27,655 nucleotides of DNA from Methanoregulaceae archaeon (GTDB taxonomy: Archaea > Halobacteriota > Methanomicrobia > Methanomicrobiales > Methanospirillaceae). Both the position numbers and the translations under genes were made by a program. Below, piece after piece: positions 1 to 8,305 of the stretch. The stretch's first letter is position 1. Every line of letters begins with the position of its first letter. The stretch spans positions 1 to 27,655 of the forward strand of contig JALOPT010000001.1 of assembly GCA_025453715.1 (NCBI GenBank). The letters run 5' to 3'. Below the pieces are notes generated by a model that saw only the letters and a program-made list of their open reading frames with translations, ran no database searches and was not told where the DNA came from.

Positions 1-361
1 TGTCAGTCCCGACGCCGAACGTATACATTTCAATAGCCGTCTCTTTTGAAAAATTCAGGAGATAGTCCATCTGCCTGGAGAGGTCATAGATATCCTGCCG
101 GTCAAACGGGGTGGAAAATGAGTTAATCAGTTGATCTTCCATCCGGTGACGCATGGCATCTACTTCTTCTTCAATCTGCACAAGGTGAACAGGGTATGTA
201 AGGGGGTCGGAATTGAGCCAGATTACCAAGGTTTCTACACCTGTAAGGGTTTTATCTGCCTGTTCTGCAAGCATTCCCTCAAAGTTGTATTCCCTTGGAA
301 AAATGGAATTAAAAATATTTTTTTTCACCTTCTTTTCAGGATTTACGGGATTTTCGTTCAT
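1..361 (-). CDS. PhoU-like DUF47 phosphate transport regulator (partial, C-terminus outside the window)
   Basis: The reading frame starts at the ATG at 361 and stays open to the left edge, giving about 120 residues of the N-terminus. It reads MNENPVNPEKKVKKN, then a phenylalanine-rich patch (NSIFPREYNFEGML), then helical sequence rich in charged residues (VQIEEEVDAMRHRM, DLSRQMDYLLNFS). This fits the DUF47/TIGR00153 family, cytoplasmic helical-bundle proteins related to PhoU that are typically encoded beside Pit-type phosphate permeases and thought to control them. Only 6 bases separate it from the pit stop codon, and a GGAG lies inside the end of pit, so the two are almost certainly one operon with translational coupling. 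The role in phosphate uptake is inferred from family and neighbour. Confidence 0.8.
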   Translation of the reverse strand, partial: MNENPVNPEKKVKKNIFNSIFPREYNFEGMLAEQADKTLTGVETLVIWLNSDPLTYPVHLVQIEEEVDAMRHRMEDQLINSFSTPFDRQDIYDLSRQMDYLLNFSKETAIEMYTFGVGTD

Positions 362-367
362 AGTCGC

Positions 368-1396
368 TCAGACTCCGATGAATGGGGAAATAACCGAATA
401 TATAATGGCCGATGCGAGAGCTGTCAGTGGGATTGTTACCAGCATTTCAATGATGATATCCTTCCCCACCGACCATTTAACTTTTCGTGCATTATCTGCT
501 GCACCTACCCCGAGTACCGAGGAGGTGATGACCTGTGTTGACGAGATAGGAGCACCGGCAACAGTTGATATCGCTATGGCTGCACCCGAAGAAAACTGGG
601 AATCAAAGGAATGGATTGGTTCGATTTTAAACAGGCGGTTTCCGAGGGTATGCATGATCCGCCATCCCCCTCCAATGACTCCTGCGCTCATCAGTACGGC
701 ACAGACAACACGGCCCCAGAAGGGCACATCGAGTGTGGAAGATATACCTGCGGCATATAAGACCAGGGCAATGATGCCGAGCTGCTTCTGAGTATCATTT
801 GCCCCGTTGAAAAAACCCATTCCTGCTGCAGCAATCCAGTTCAGGTGTACTATGCCGTTATTGATCTTCCGCTTTGCATTCCGGAGCATCAGCATGGTGG
901 TCCTGTGTAATAAAAAACTGCCGACAAATCCGATAATTATTGAGATGATAAAAAATACAAGGATTTTTACAACCCCTTCAAGCTGGTGAGACGGCCCTGC
1001 CAGGGCACCGAGACCCCAGAATACCCCGCCAATACCTGATGACGCAATCCCTGCACCGATCAGACCCCCTATCAGGGCGTGGGTTGATGAAGAAGGAAGA
1101 CCGAACCACCAGGTGATGAGGTTCCAGCCAATCGCTACGGTTATTGCGACAAAAAGGATCCACACGGTAGTCTCTCCCGAATCCGTTGTTATCAGCCCTG
1201 ACAGGGTAAATGCCACGGCACTTCCACCAAGGATTGCCCCGAGGAATGACATGCATGCGATTAAGATTACTCCTTGTTTCGGTGTTGTGGAACGGGATGC
1301 AATAAGGGTGGCGGCCAGGGAACTTGCGTCCTGGAATCCGTTAGTAAAGGTGAATACCAACGCGAGTACAATCGTGATGACTGCAATTTCAATCAT
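368..1396 (-). CDS. pit: Pit family inorganic phosphate permease
   Basis: This is a polytopic membrane protein of about 342 residues in the PiT family, which imports phosphate with a coupling cation. The two inverted family repeats are visible: TFTNGFQDASSLAATLIASR near the N-terminus and GFFNGANDTQKQLGIIAL in the second half. The second contains the GANDxxxxxG signature; in the first the usual asparagine-aspartate reads FQD. Other landmarks are WWFGLPSSSTHALIGG and GAPISSTQVITSSVLGVG, the paired serine-threonine loops of the family. I chose the ATG at 1396 (MIEIAVITI) because the upstream extension from a GTG at 1435 is non-hydrophobic and atypical. No strong ribosome binding site precedes either start. 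The gene leads the two-gene operon with the DUF47 protein and is divergent from the sensor kinase. Confidence 0.93.
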   Translation of the reverse strand: MIEIAVITIVLALVFTFTNGFQDASSLAATLIASRSTTPKQGVILIACMSFLGAILGGSAVAFTLSGLITTDSGETTVWILFVAITVAIGWNLITWWFGLPSSSTHALIGGLIGAGIASSGIGGVFWGLGALAGPSHQLEGVVKILVFFIISIIIGFVGSFLLHRTTMLMLRNAKRKINNGIVHLNWIAAAGMGFFNGANDTQKQLGIIALVLYAAGISSTLDVPFWGRVVCAVLMSAGVIGGGWRIMHTLGNRLFKIEPIHSFDSQFSSGAAIAISTVAGAPISSTQVITSSVLGVGAADNARKVKWSVGKDIIIEMLVTIPLTALASAIIYSVISPFIGV

Positions 1397-1494
1397 GGTA
1401 CCAAAACAACTGCGCATTCCTGGAGGTCTGACCACCGGGATAACTGGTCAGAGTGGGCCTTGCAGGTTCTTACAGGATTCCTTAATGTCCCCCA

Positions 1495-1504
1495 TGTATA
1501 TTAA
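1495..1504 (-). promoter_or_regulatory. Putative TATA box for pit-DUF47
   Basis: Read on the minus strand this is TTAATATACA, the best TATA-like element upstream of pit. A start site about 26 nt downstream would leave a leader of some 70-75 nt before the ATG at 1396. The rest of the divergent gap 1397-1745 holds no gene that I can support. Assignment is by position and composition only. Confidence 0.4.
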
Positions 1505-1687
1505 GTCCTTCCAGGTAAGCATCCCTTTTTTTAAGCCCCGCATCCTACGAGGAAATGACATTACCGGGTATTTTCCCACGTGACTCCAGCTTCAGCTGCA
1601 ATGAAACCGGCACACTGTATGTTCCCGGCTAAAATCTTTTCTTTTCAAATTACTAAGAGATATGGCTGCTGGAATATGGACCTTGTA

Positions 1688-1718
1688 TTAACAGTTATTT
1701 TAACAGTTAATTTAAAAA
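1688..1718 (+). promoter_or_regulatory. Direct repeat plus TATA-like box ahead of the sensor kinase
   Basis: Two perfect copies of TTAACAGTTA lie at 1688-1697 and 1700-1709, 12 bases from start to start, so on the same face if spacing is roughly one helical turn. They abut a TATA-like TTTAAAAA at 1711-1718, which would place transcription near 1740, just before the ATG at 1746. Tandem sites directly upstream of the TATA box are where archaeal activators usually bind. The regulator is not known. Confidence 0.4.
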
Positions 1719-1745
1719 TGAATGCAACACAAGACACTGTGAGAT

Positions 1746-3818
1746 ATGGAACTACGGACGAAAACCCTCATTATTTTCGGCATCGGTTTAATCCTTATTC
1801 TTGCCGGTTTCACGGCTTATTCCTTGATTGTCCTGCAAAAAAGTTATGAGGACATTGAACATGCAGAAGTACGACAGGATATTGAACGGGTCAACCTTGC
1901 AATCGGTAATGAATTATTCGTTCTCGATTCCTCGCTATTAGACTGGTCTTCGTGGGATGATACCTACAATTTTTCACAGGGAAATTCCCCGGCGTATATT
2001 GAAGAAAATCTCCAGAAAAGCACGTTCCAGACACTCAATCTCAATTTTCTTCTAATCTACAACCGGTCAGGGGACCTTGTTTATGCCAATGGTTATAATG
2101 ACCAGACTGATTCTTATGACCCCGTCCCTTTATCGGTGCTGAATAAAATAAAAGAGGATTATTCCCGTTATATTTTTGAATCTCCTGGCCGGAATTCATC
2201 AGTCAGGGGTATTTTTTTTGCTGACAAAGAACCGCGGATAGTTGCAGTGCGGCCAATCCTAAAAAATGATGGGACTGGTCCTGCTGAAGGAATCATGGTA
2301 ATGGGTAGTAATCTTGACGAAAACCGGGTGGAGCAGCTATCAACATTCACGGGAGTCTCTGTTGCCGTTATTGATCCCTCTAGCATGCCTGAAAACCCCT
2401 CACTTTCTCCCTTCCAGGACAAGTTACGTACAGAAAATATTATTGTGATCAATCCTGTCAACAGAGATTCAATTGCGGGTTACATGCTGTCACAGGGATC
2501 TGACAGCTTCACTGATAACTATATTCTCGGAGTCAAAAAATCAAGAATAATTTACCAGAGCGGGGTTTCGACACTCTACTCTTTCCTGTTTATCGTACTC
2601 ATTGCGGTGCTCATCTTTGGAATTACGGGCCTGGTATTAATTGATCGGCTGGTCCTTTCCCGGGTGAGTACAATCACCAATGATGTCCGTATGATCGGGT
2701 CCGGGAAAGAAAACCAACGGATCTCGGAAGTGCCGGGCAATGATGAACTGACCCAGTTATCGCGGGCTATTAACCAGATGCTCGAAAAGATCTCCCTCAT
2801 CCAGCTACGATACAAGAGTATTGTTGAAGACCAGACAGAACTGATCTGCAGGTTTGACCCTGAAGGCCACATCACTTTTATGAATCCCGCTTTTAAGCGG
2901 AATATTGAAAGCTCCGTTAGAGATATGGAGAATATTTCGTTTTATGATATCAATCCCCGTCTCTCATTGGAACAACTGGAACAGCTTTTTATAAAGCTCA
3001 CCGTACAGTCACCAATTATCTCCGGTGAGCAGGAATTCCCCCTCGGAGAGGAAGAACTTGTAATCTCCTGGACCATAAGGGCAATTTTTGATCCGGGCGG
3101 AATTTTGCAGGAATACCAGTTCGTGGGAAGTGATATTACTTCACGCAAACAGGCGGAGGCTGCATTGCAGCAGATCACCAGAAAACTTACCTTATTGAAC
3201 CAGGTCACGTTTAATGACATCCAGAATGCTGTATTTACGCTCAATGGGTATATCACGCTCGAAAATACACTTCCTGATGATGAAATGCCCAATAAATACC
3301 ATGAAATGGAAATGGAATCATTAAGGAAGATTGAATATTCGCTGAACTTTGCCAAGAATTACCAGGACCTTGGTGTGAGACCCCCGGAATGGCAGAATGT
3401 GGAACAGTCGTTTATTCTGGGTATTTCACACCTTGATTTTTCATCCATAGAGCGGAACATTCGTCTGGACAACCTCGAGATCTACGCAGATTCACTCCTT
3501 GAAAGGGTCTTTTTCACGATGGCCGGAAATGTGCTCCGACATGGGAAAAAAGCAACCCGGGTAAACATCGGGTACCAGGTTACCAGCGATGGACTGGTGC
3601 TGTTCTTCGAGGATAATGGTGTCGGGATACCCGATACGAACAAGGAAAAAATCTTTGAACGAGGCTATGGGACCCAGCAAGGTATGGAGTTATTCCTGGT
3701 ACGGGAAATCCTTGCTATCACGGGCATCAAAATCAGGGAAACCGGTAAATATAGGGCTGGTGCATGCTTTGAGATGGACATTCCAAAAAGGACGTACAGG
3801 TTCCCGGAAAAAGAATAA
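1746..3818 (+). CDS. Membrane sensor kinase: CHASE4-HAMP-PAS-HATPase, with degenerate H-box
   Basis: The 690-residue protein has a membrane helix at about 8-30 and an extracytoplasmic CHASE4-like sensor at about 35-270 (note DSSLLDWSSWDDTYNF at 61-76). A second helix (275-300), a HAMP linker (301-352) and a PAS domain (353-465) follow, ending in GSDITSRKQAEAAL. The C-terminal ATPase has a clear N-box (MAGNVLRHG, 592-600), G1 box (EDNGVGIP, 622-629), F-box (KIFERGYG, 635-642) and a G2-like GMELFLVREIL (646-656). The H-box, LLNQVTFNDIQNAV (483-496), has asparagine 490 where methanogen kinases with the TxHDIxN motif carry the phosphoacceptor histidine. The protein may therefore bind ATP without autophosphorylating at the usual site, or may act in a heterodimer. 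No response regulator gene is adjacent. The ATG at 1746 directly precedes the first membrane helix. Confidence 0.88.
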   Translation: MELRTKTLIIFGIGLILILAGFTAYSLIVLQKSYEDIEHAEVRQDIERVNLAIGNELFVLDSSLLDWSSWDDTYNFSQGNSPAYIEENLQKSTFQTLNLNFLLIYNRSGDLVYANGYNDQTDSYDPVPLSVLNKIKEDYSRYIFESPGRNSSVRGIFFADKEPRIVAVRPILKNDGTGPAEGIMVMGSNLDENRVEQLSTFTGVSVAVIDPSSMPENPSLSPFQDKLRTENIIVINPVNRDSIAGYMLSQGSDSFTDNYILGVKKSRIIYQSGVSTLYSFLFIVLIAVLIFGITGLVLIDRLVLSRVSTITNDVRMIGSGKENQRISEVPGNDELTQLSRAINQMLEKISLIQLRYKSIVEDQTELICRFDPEGHITFMNPAFKRNIESSVRDMENISFYDINPRLSLEQLEQLFIKLTVQSPIISGEQEFPLGEEELVISWTIRAIFDPGGILQEYQFVGSDITSRKQAEAALQQITRKLTLLNQVTFNDIQNAVFTLNGYITLENTLPDDEMPNKYHEMEMESLRKIEYSLNFAKNYQDLGVRPPEWQNVEQSFILGISHLDFSSIERNIRLDNLEIYADSLLERVFFTMAGNVLRHGKKATRVNIGYQVTSDGLVLFFEDNGVGIPDTNKEKIFERGYGTQQGMELFLVREILAITGIKIRETGKYRAGACFEMDIPKRTYRFPEKE

Positions 3819-3830
3819 GTACATTCCGCT

Positions 3831-3901
3831 CAGTTGACGCGTCTTCCCTCATATCCGGGATGGCAACTGAAAAATTGTAAATCTTTGTAAATCTTTTTTT
3901 T
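3831..3901 (+). terminator. Possible transcription terminator after the sensor kinase
   Basis: CAGTTG at 3831-3836 can pair with CAACTG at 3864-3869, leaving a large loop. It is followed by two copies of TGTAAATCTT that run into eight Ts at 3893-3900. Archaeal terminators are mainly T-tracts, so the T-run is the more meaningful part. Confidence 0.45.
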
Positions 3902-3961
3902 CCGTGTGTGCTATTAACATAATTTTTTTAATGCAGTGAGGTTGAAATACCCCACAACCAT

Positions 3962-3969
3962 AAATATAT
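3962..3969 (+). promoter_or_regulatory. Putative TATA box for the small zinc-ribbon gene
   Basis: AAATATAT lies 36-43 bases before the ATG at 4005. A start site about 26 nt downstream would fall near 3991, leaving a leader of about 14 nt that begins at the GGTGA at 3991-3995. This arrangement supports an independent transcript for the short gene. Confidence 0.45.
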
Positions 3970-4004
3970 GTGTATTATTTCCGGTTCCATGGTGACGATT
4001 CCAT

Positions 4005-4145
4005 ATGGCAGATATTCTTTGTCCGAACTGTAAATCGAAGGATACAGAGTTTGATGACCTTGTTACCACTGAAACCGGGCAGATGATTGCGAAATGCCAT
4101 TGTAATGCATGCCAGCATAAATGGGACTCGCCTTTTGGATTATGA
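4005..4145 (+). CDS. Small zinc-ribbon protein, 46 residues
   Basis: This short frame begins MADILCPNCKSKD and ends DSPFGL. It has a CxxC at residues 6-9 and a second knuckle, CHCNAC, at 31-36. The spacing and the end CxACQHKW resemble the C-terminal zinc ribbon of TFIIS/RpoM-type transcription factors (CPxC...CxxCxxxW), though it lacks the usual acidic pair of TFIIS. It is probably a soluble zinc-binding protein that contacts nucleic acid or RNA polymerase. That role is inferred from the fold only. It has its own TATA box and a GGTGA nine bases before the ATG, and is convergent with the next minus-strand gene. Confidence 0.7.
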   Translation: MADILCPNCKSKDTEFDDLVTTETGQMIAKCHCNACQHKWDSPFGL

Positions 4146-4260
4146 GTAGGTCTGTTTATTCACCATGACCCGGTTTTCATAATAATGTCAGGTGTTACAT
4201 GGGTTGGCCTTTTATGATATCCTCTATCCGGGCACGGATGAATGTCAGGTGCCTGGCAGG

Positions 4261-4500
4261 TTAAATAAAACGGATTGCCCTGAGAAAAACCCCGATAACA
4301 AAATATACGGCCGCCATTAATGCATACCTCCCGAGTTTCCAGTCAATATAAGAGAGATTACCGCTGCTATATGCCTGCCAGATAAGGATACCCTGGAATA
4401 TCAGCCACGCGATCAGCCAGAGAATGAACAGGTACGCTATTACAATTCCCAGTGTCCACCAAAAAACAAGTGGTTCAATCCGTCGTCCGAACAGGTCCAT
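4261..4500 (-). CDS. Small two-helix membrane protein, unknown function
   Basis: The 79-residue protein begins MDLFGRRIEPLVFWW and has two strongly hydrophobic stretches (about residues 13-39 and 58-72), separated by a short polar loop with SYIDWKLGRY. I chose the ATG at 4500 because GGAG sits six bases before it. The upstream ATG at 4512 has no such site and would place GGAG inside the coding region. I do not recognise a family. The next gene in the same direction, the glycosyltransferase at 4577-5665, ends 76 bases upstream, so co-transcription is possible. Confidence 0.65.
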   Translation of the reverse strand: MDLFGRRIEPLVFWWTLGIVIAYLFILWLIAWLIFQGILIWQAYSSGNLSYIDWKLGRYALMAAVYFVIGVFLRAIRFI

Positions 4501-4576
4501 AACGATCTCCATTTTTTATATCCGAAGTCAAAAGGGTAATTCCCGGAGAGGTATTGTCAGCTTCTGTCATGATCCC

Positions 4577-5665
4577 TCACTCAAGGTACCTGGTAAGATG
4601 CTCCTGGTACAATTTTTTCACATTATCTTGTGTATGGCTCATTTCAGGGAAACCCGAATAACCCTCCGCTTTCTCAATATCGCGGGAAAGACGCAACCTT
4701 GACTGGTTCTTTGACATAAACCAGCCCCTCCTCCGGTAATATGAAGAGAGGTATTCCTGCTCCCACTGTCCCGGAGTAGGGATGAAAAGACCGTTGGCCA
4801 GTCCGATTTCGGCGAGATCCATCATGGTTGTATAGCCGGACCGGCAGACGATGAATTTCGATCCTGACATCATTTCCGCTTTATCCTTGTATGAAACGTA
4901 CGAATACACAGTTGTATCATTATCGGGCACCATCACACGGTTATCGGAAGGTTTCCCAAGCAACACGACTTTTCTGCCCGGCAGGTCTTTGATCTGCGGG
5001 ATCACAATTTTTTCAAGTGCCGTCCGCTGGGGCTCCATGCCTGATATGAGGAAAAGATAATCAATCTCTTTCCTGGAACTGACCTTTCGAATACTCGCGA
5101 GAATCCCTGAGTAAAAAGAAATTTTTTTTGTCCCGGTCCCTGTAGTCCTTGATAATTTTCCCGCAAGTGAGTTGGGGCCAGGTGCATTGTCTGGAATGAT
5201 GACCGAATCAAATTTTTTAAAGCCCCTGCCATTCACATAAAGGGCAATAAGTTCAATCGGCCATACAATAAATGGGAAACTCTGGTGGACCTGGTGGGAT
5301 ATCTGGACAGATGGGATTGAATCCGAGTAAACCCCTGGACGGGAATCACTGATGATCAGGTCATAATCGGTTTCTGTAAGTATTTTGGATAAATTTTTCC
5401 GCTCTTCTGAAAGTGCTTTCACAAGCGCAGGAACATGGGCGGTGAACCGGGGAAAAAAAAATCTTCCGCGGTTGTCAGCCAGTGGGTAATCCGGAAAATC
5501 AATACAGGTACAGGTGGGAAACTCCCTTTGTAAGAGTTGAAGGGCATTTCCCCCTGCAGCGATGGTAACTTCATGGTGGTTCCTTAACAGCTCACGAATG
5601 ACAGGCACGTCACGTGATGCATGGCCAAGGCCCCAGTTTAATGGTGATACTAATACATGTCCCAA
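4577..5665 (-). CDS. MurG-like (GT28-type) glycosyltransferase
   Basis: The 362-residue protein has a GT-B layout. The N-terminal GLGHASR (residues 12-18) is the glycine-rich loop of MurG and diacylglycerol glucosyltransferases, and a middle LISGMEPQRT segment leads the second Rossmann-like half. The C-terminal VCRSGYTTMMDLAEIGL with FIPTPGQWEQEYLS is the usual nucleotide-sugar binding region. The likely role is transfer of a sugar from an activated donor onto a lipid or cell-surface acceptor at the cytoplasmic membrane face. The acceptor cannot be told from sequence. The start is a TTG at 5665, because the conserved first beta strand (GHVLVSPLNWGLGH) begins immediately and no in-frame ATG lies nearby. 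GGAG is about 10-11 bases upstream. Confidence 0.85.
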   Translation of the reverse strand: MGHVLVSPLNWGLGHASRDVPVIRELLRNHHEVTIAAGGNALQLLQREFPTCTCIDFPDYPLADNRGRFFFPRFTAHVPALVKALSEERKNLSKILTETDYDLIISDSRPGVYSDSIPSVQISHQVHQSFPFIVWPIELIALYVNGRGFKKFDSVIIPDNAPGPNSLAGKLSRTTGTGTKKISFYSGILASIRKVSSRKEIDYLFLISGMEPQRTALEKIVIPQIKDLPGRKVVLLGKPSDNRVMVPDNDTTVYSYVSYKDKAEMMSGSKFIVCRSGYTTMMDLAEIGLANGLFIPTPGQWEQEYLSSYYRRRGWFMSKNQSRLRLSRDIEKAEGYSGFPEMSHTQDNVKKLYQEHLTRYLE

Positions 5666-5903
5666 TCAGATCTGACTCCCTGGTGTCATCCTCATAATTA
5701 GAGTAAATATCCTTTGCTGCAACCTTGGATTTATGATTAATTTTATTTGTCAGCTGCCACAATTAAAGTTCCTTATTCGCACCTCCGTTATTGATAATCC
5801 GGCAACCAACAGCAATCCTGATTACGGGTTAATTGGGAACGTAATTCCTGCATCCCCTCATGGTCAGGCAATCCAGACTCCTTACTACTGCAAAGGTTAT
5901 TAA

Positions 5904-5911
5904 TTATAAAC
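5904..5911 (+). promoter_or_regulatory. Putative TATA box for the DUF2238 gene
   Basis: TTATAAAC lies about 27 bases before the chosen ATG at 5935, so the transcript would be leaderless or nearly so. This decides against the longer frame that opens at 5860, whose start lies upstream of the box. Confidence 0.5.
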
Positions 5912-5934
5912 TGGCATTATTATTGAGATTTTTA

Positions 5935-6657
5935 ATGAATACAAAAGAGTCCTGGTTTAGCGCCAGGAATGTGGAAATCTATATTGCAATCATCTTTGAA
6001 TTAATATTTATTGGTCTTTATATCCAGTCGATCCTGATCAATGATATCACACGCTCCCTCTGGCCACTGATCTGTATTTTTATCACATCTATTCCGTTTA
6101 TCTTTGAATGGAAACAGAAGGTTACCCTGCCATTCGGGTTGAAGATGATGGTCCCGTTTGCATTGTTCCTCCATGTTGCAGGAGGTATCATGCGATGGTA
6201 CTGGGAAGTGCCGTTTTTTGACAAATTCGCTCATGTTGTCTCCTCGATAGCCCTCGGATTTATTCTGTTCACCATGTACCTGTACCTTGATTACCTTGAA
6301 TTTGTGAAAAAGAGGCCATTTTTCAAAAAGAAGATACGAATTTTCAGGACCCAGGAAGCGGATGTCCTTGCAGGAATCGCGGTAATACTAATGATTTTCG
6401 GCCTGGCGTGGGAATTTGCAGAGTACGCCATTGACCTTGTCTACATCACTACCTACAATTTCGGTCTGGTTGATTCGTTCACTGATTTCTTCGGCAACAT
6501 TATCGGGATGCTTATAGTGATCTACTCAGTACACCGCTCTATAGAAACTATACCCCCCGGAGAACATCTTGATTATCTCCTGCTGGAGCATTCCGTGGAC
6601 GGTAGACCTGGAAAACCGGATATTCTCCCCCTTCCGGAATCCCGGGAATTTTTATAA
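5935..6657 (+). CDS. DUF2238 (YjdF-like) integral membrane protein
   Basis: The 240-residue protein has about six to seven hydrophobic segments. The family hallmarks are WYWEVPFFDKFAHVVSSIALGF (read as two pieces around DKFAHVV) and a later GLAWEFAEYAID. These place conserved Asp, His and Glu residues within or next to membrane helices, as in the DUF2238/YjdF family, whose biochemical role is unknown. After the last helix there is a proline-rich cytoplasmic tail. I start at MNTKESWF (5935) because the TATA box at 5904-5911 points to it. The GAGAT before it is a weak ribosome site. Confidence 0.8.
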   Translation: MNTKESWFSARNVEIYIAIIFELIFIGLYIQSILINDITRSLWPLICIFITSIPFIFEWKQKVTLPFGLKMMVPFALFLHVAGGIMRWYWEVPFFDKFAHVVSSIALGFILFTMYLYLDYLEFVKKRPFFKKKIRIFRTQEADVLAGIAVILMIFGLAWEFAEYAIDLVYITTYNFGLVDSFTDFFGNIIGMLIVIYSVHRSIETIPPGEHLDYLLLEHSVDGRPGKPDILPLPESREFL

Positions 6658-6981
6658 TCCCAGGGTTTTTTCCGTAGTGCAGGTCGCCAGTTCTTCCGGT
6701 AATCAATTATATCAGTTCTGAAAATAATGGTCCAATCCGGGGACTGACAGGCAATCTGAACTGATAAACCGGATTAAGGCTGTATCGGGACCCGTCTCTG
6801 TGAAACCCTGAAATTTTAACGTCGATTTTTCAACATTGGTTTTGGCTATCGTTGGTGGATATAAAAAAATCTCTGAAATTTTATTGAAAATCTTAACATT
6901 TGCGGATTAGTTGTTGTTTCGAGAAAGGAAAATTAAGCTAATATACCGCCGTAATTGGGCGGGGGTTCATTTTTTGAGGCG
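6658..6981. other. Intergenic region between convergent genes, no gene seen
   Basis: This is 324 bases of mostly AT-rich sequence without a credible reading frame. Just after the DUF2238 stop a T-run at 6665-6670 may end that transcript. Near the other end an inverted repeat, CCGCC-N7-GGCGG at about 6945-6961, is followed on the plus strand by six Ts. It may act as a bidirectional terminator for the two convergent genes. Nothing else recognisable was found. Confidence 0.4.
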
Positions 6982-7533
6982 TCATAACCCGAAAAACCCT
7001 AGTATCCTGCTTTTTGTATCCTTATGGAATATTACAGCCCCGCCTTTCAGGGACCTTACATCCTCTATTGTGTACAATACATCAGGGTATTCCCTCGTAA
7101 GAATTGAGACCAGTTCTGACTGTTCACACCTCGGGACAATCATAAGGATAACGTTGACCGAGTCCGAAAAACTTCCCGATCCTTCAAGCCGTGTCAGACC
7201 ATAGCCTTTTTTCGAAAGCCTTTCAATCATATCGGTGGGGTCATTACGCGTAATAAGGCGTACAATTACTGATCCTATCGAGATGATCTTTTCTATTTCC
7301 GTTCCGAGCAGAGTCCCGATACCATACCCGGCAATATAGGCAAAAATGCTCCAGTAATCGTTCAGGTTCGATAGTACGAGCCCTGTTGAGAGGAGCCAGA
7401 TACCAATTTTGACGACTCCGATATTTGCTGCAAGGTTTGAATGACCTTTACTGATATAGACCGTTCGGATAGTATCCAGGCTGGTTTCGACAATCCTCGC
7501 AACGAGAATAATGAGAGGTATAGTATAGTCCAT
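6982..7533 (-). CDS. UPF0316 membrane protein (DUF5698 plus DUF2179)
   Basis: The 183-residue protein starts MDYTIPLIILVARIVETSLDT, whose ARIxExSLDTIR segment is typical of UPF0316. There are three membrane helices in the first half (DUF5698), with YIAGYGIGTLLGTEIE closing that part. The cytoplasmic second half (from about residue 100) matches the DUF2179/ACT-like fold (GYGLTRLEGSGSFSDSVNVI, then YTIEDVRSLKGG). This fold probably forms a ligand-sensing or assembly domain. Function is not established. An AGGTTG lies about six bases before the ATG. The gene is convergent with the DUF2238 gene and divergent from rubrerythrin. Confidence 0.82.
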   Translation of the reverse strand: MDYTIPLIILVARIVETSLDTIRTVYISKGHSNLAANIGVVKIGIWLLSTGLVLSNLNDYWSIFAYIAGYGIGTLLGTEIEKIISIGSVIVRLITRNDPTDMIERLSKKGYGLTRLEGSGSFSDSVNVILMIVPRCEQSELVSILTREYPDVLYTIEDVRSLKGGAVIFHKDTKSRILGFFGL

Positions 7534-7732
7534 GATACAACCTGATTAGGTCTCAGCTATCCCCCTGCTGTGCCGGTAATGATAATTGGAACACTGAAAT
7601 AATTGTCTTTATTTTTCAATTCCGGTAAGTATATACTTTCGGCTCAACCGCACCATGGCTGAAACCTGCCAACCCCTGGAGAGAGCAAAAAGATATAGGT
7701 TCTACCGTTTATCATCGTGTACAGGTAATACC

Positions 7733-8305
7733 ATGAATCTGAAAGGATCACAGACTGAGAAAAATATTCTTGCGGCATTTGCCGGCGAATCACAGGCAAG
7801 AACGAGGTACTCATTTTTTGCATCAGTTGCGAAGAAAGAAGGATTTGAACAGATATCTGCAATTTTCCAGGAGACAGCTGATAATGAAAGGGAACATGCC
7901 AAGCTCTACTTTACCCTCCTTGAGGGCGGAGAGGCCGAGATTACTGCCTCCTACCCAGCAGGTGTGATCGGGACGACAGCGGAAAATTTACTGGCAGCGG
8001 CAGAGGGGGAAAAACTCGAATGGGCCTCCCTGTACCCTGGATTTGCGGTTGTTGCAGACAAGGAGGGATTTTCGCAGGCAGCACATACCTTCCGTGAGAT
8101 CGCAAAAGTAGAAGAGCACCATGAACAGCGGTACCGGAAACTGCTCGCAAATATCAACAGGGGTATGGTCTTTAAAAAATCTGCCAGAATACACTGGAAA
8201 TGTAGGAATTGCGGGTACGTTCACGAGGATATATCTGCCCCTGATAAATGTCCGGTCTGCGATCACCCGCAGGCGTATTACGAAGTCTGGTGTGAAAACT
8301 ACTAA
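7733..8305 (+). CDS. rbr: Rubrerythrin
   Basis: This is a 190-residue soluble non-haem di-iron peroxidase that reduces hydrogen peroxide with electrons from a rubredoxin-like centre. The four-helix ferritin-like domain carries the iron ligands in AGESQARTRY (E19), NEREH (E52 or E54, H55), GEKLEW (E93) and KVEEHHEQRY (E127, H130). The C-terminal rubredoxin-like domain has CRNCGYVH (C157, C160) and CPVCDHPQAYYEV (C173, C176). All expected residues are present and the length is normal. I start at ATG 7733, which has AGGTAA five bases upstream and a GATATAGG box at about 7692-7699, instead of the upstream start at 7655. It is a stand-alone gene and part of the oxygen defence expected of a strict anaerobe. 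Confidence 0.95.
   Translation: MNLKGSQTEKNILAAFAGESQARTRYSFFASVAKKEGFEQISAIFQETADNEREHAKLYFTLLEGGEAEITASYPAGVIGTTAENLLAAAEGEKLEWASLYPGFAVVADKEGFSQAAHTFREIAKVEEHHEQRYRKLLANINRGMVFKKSARIHWKCRNCGYVHEDISAPDKCPVCDHPQAYYEVWCENY

Noticed and set aside
213..791. 192-codon plus-strand frame over pit and DUF47
   Set aside because: It is antisense to two well-supported genes, and its sequence reads as the complement of their helices.
4184..4251. AATGTCAGGTG direct repeat (4184-4194 and 4241-4251)
   Set aside because: It is only 11 bases long, occurs twice in a short AT-rich gap between convergent genes and has no link to a promoter or gene. Chance is a sufficient explanation.
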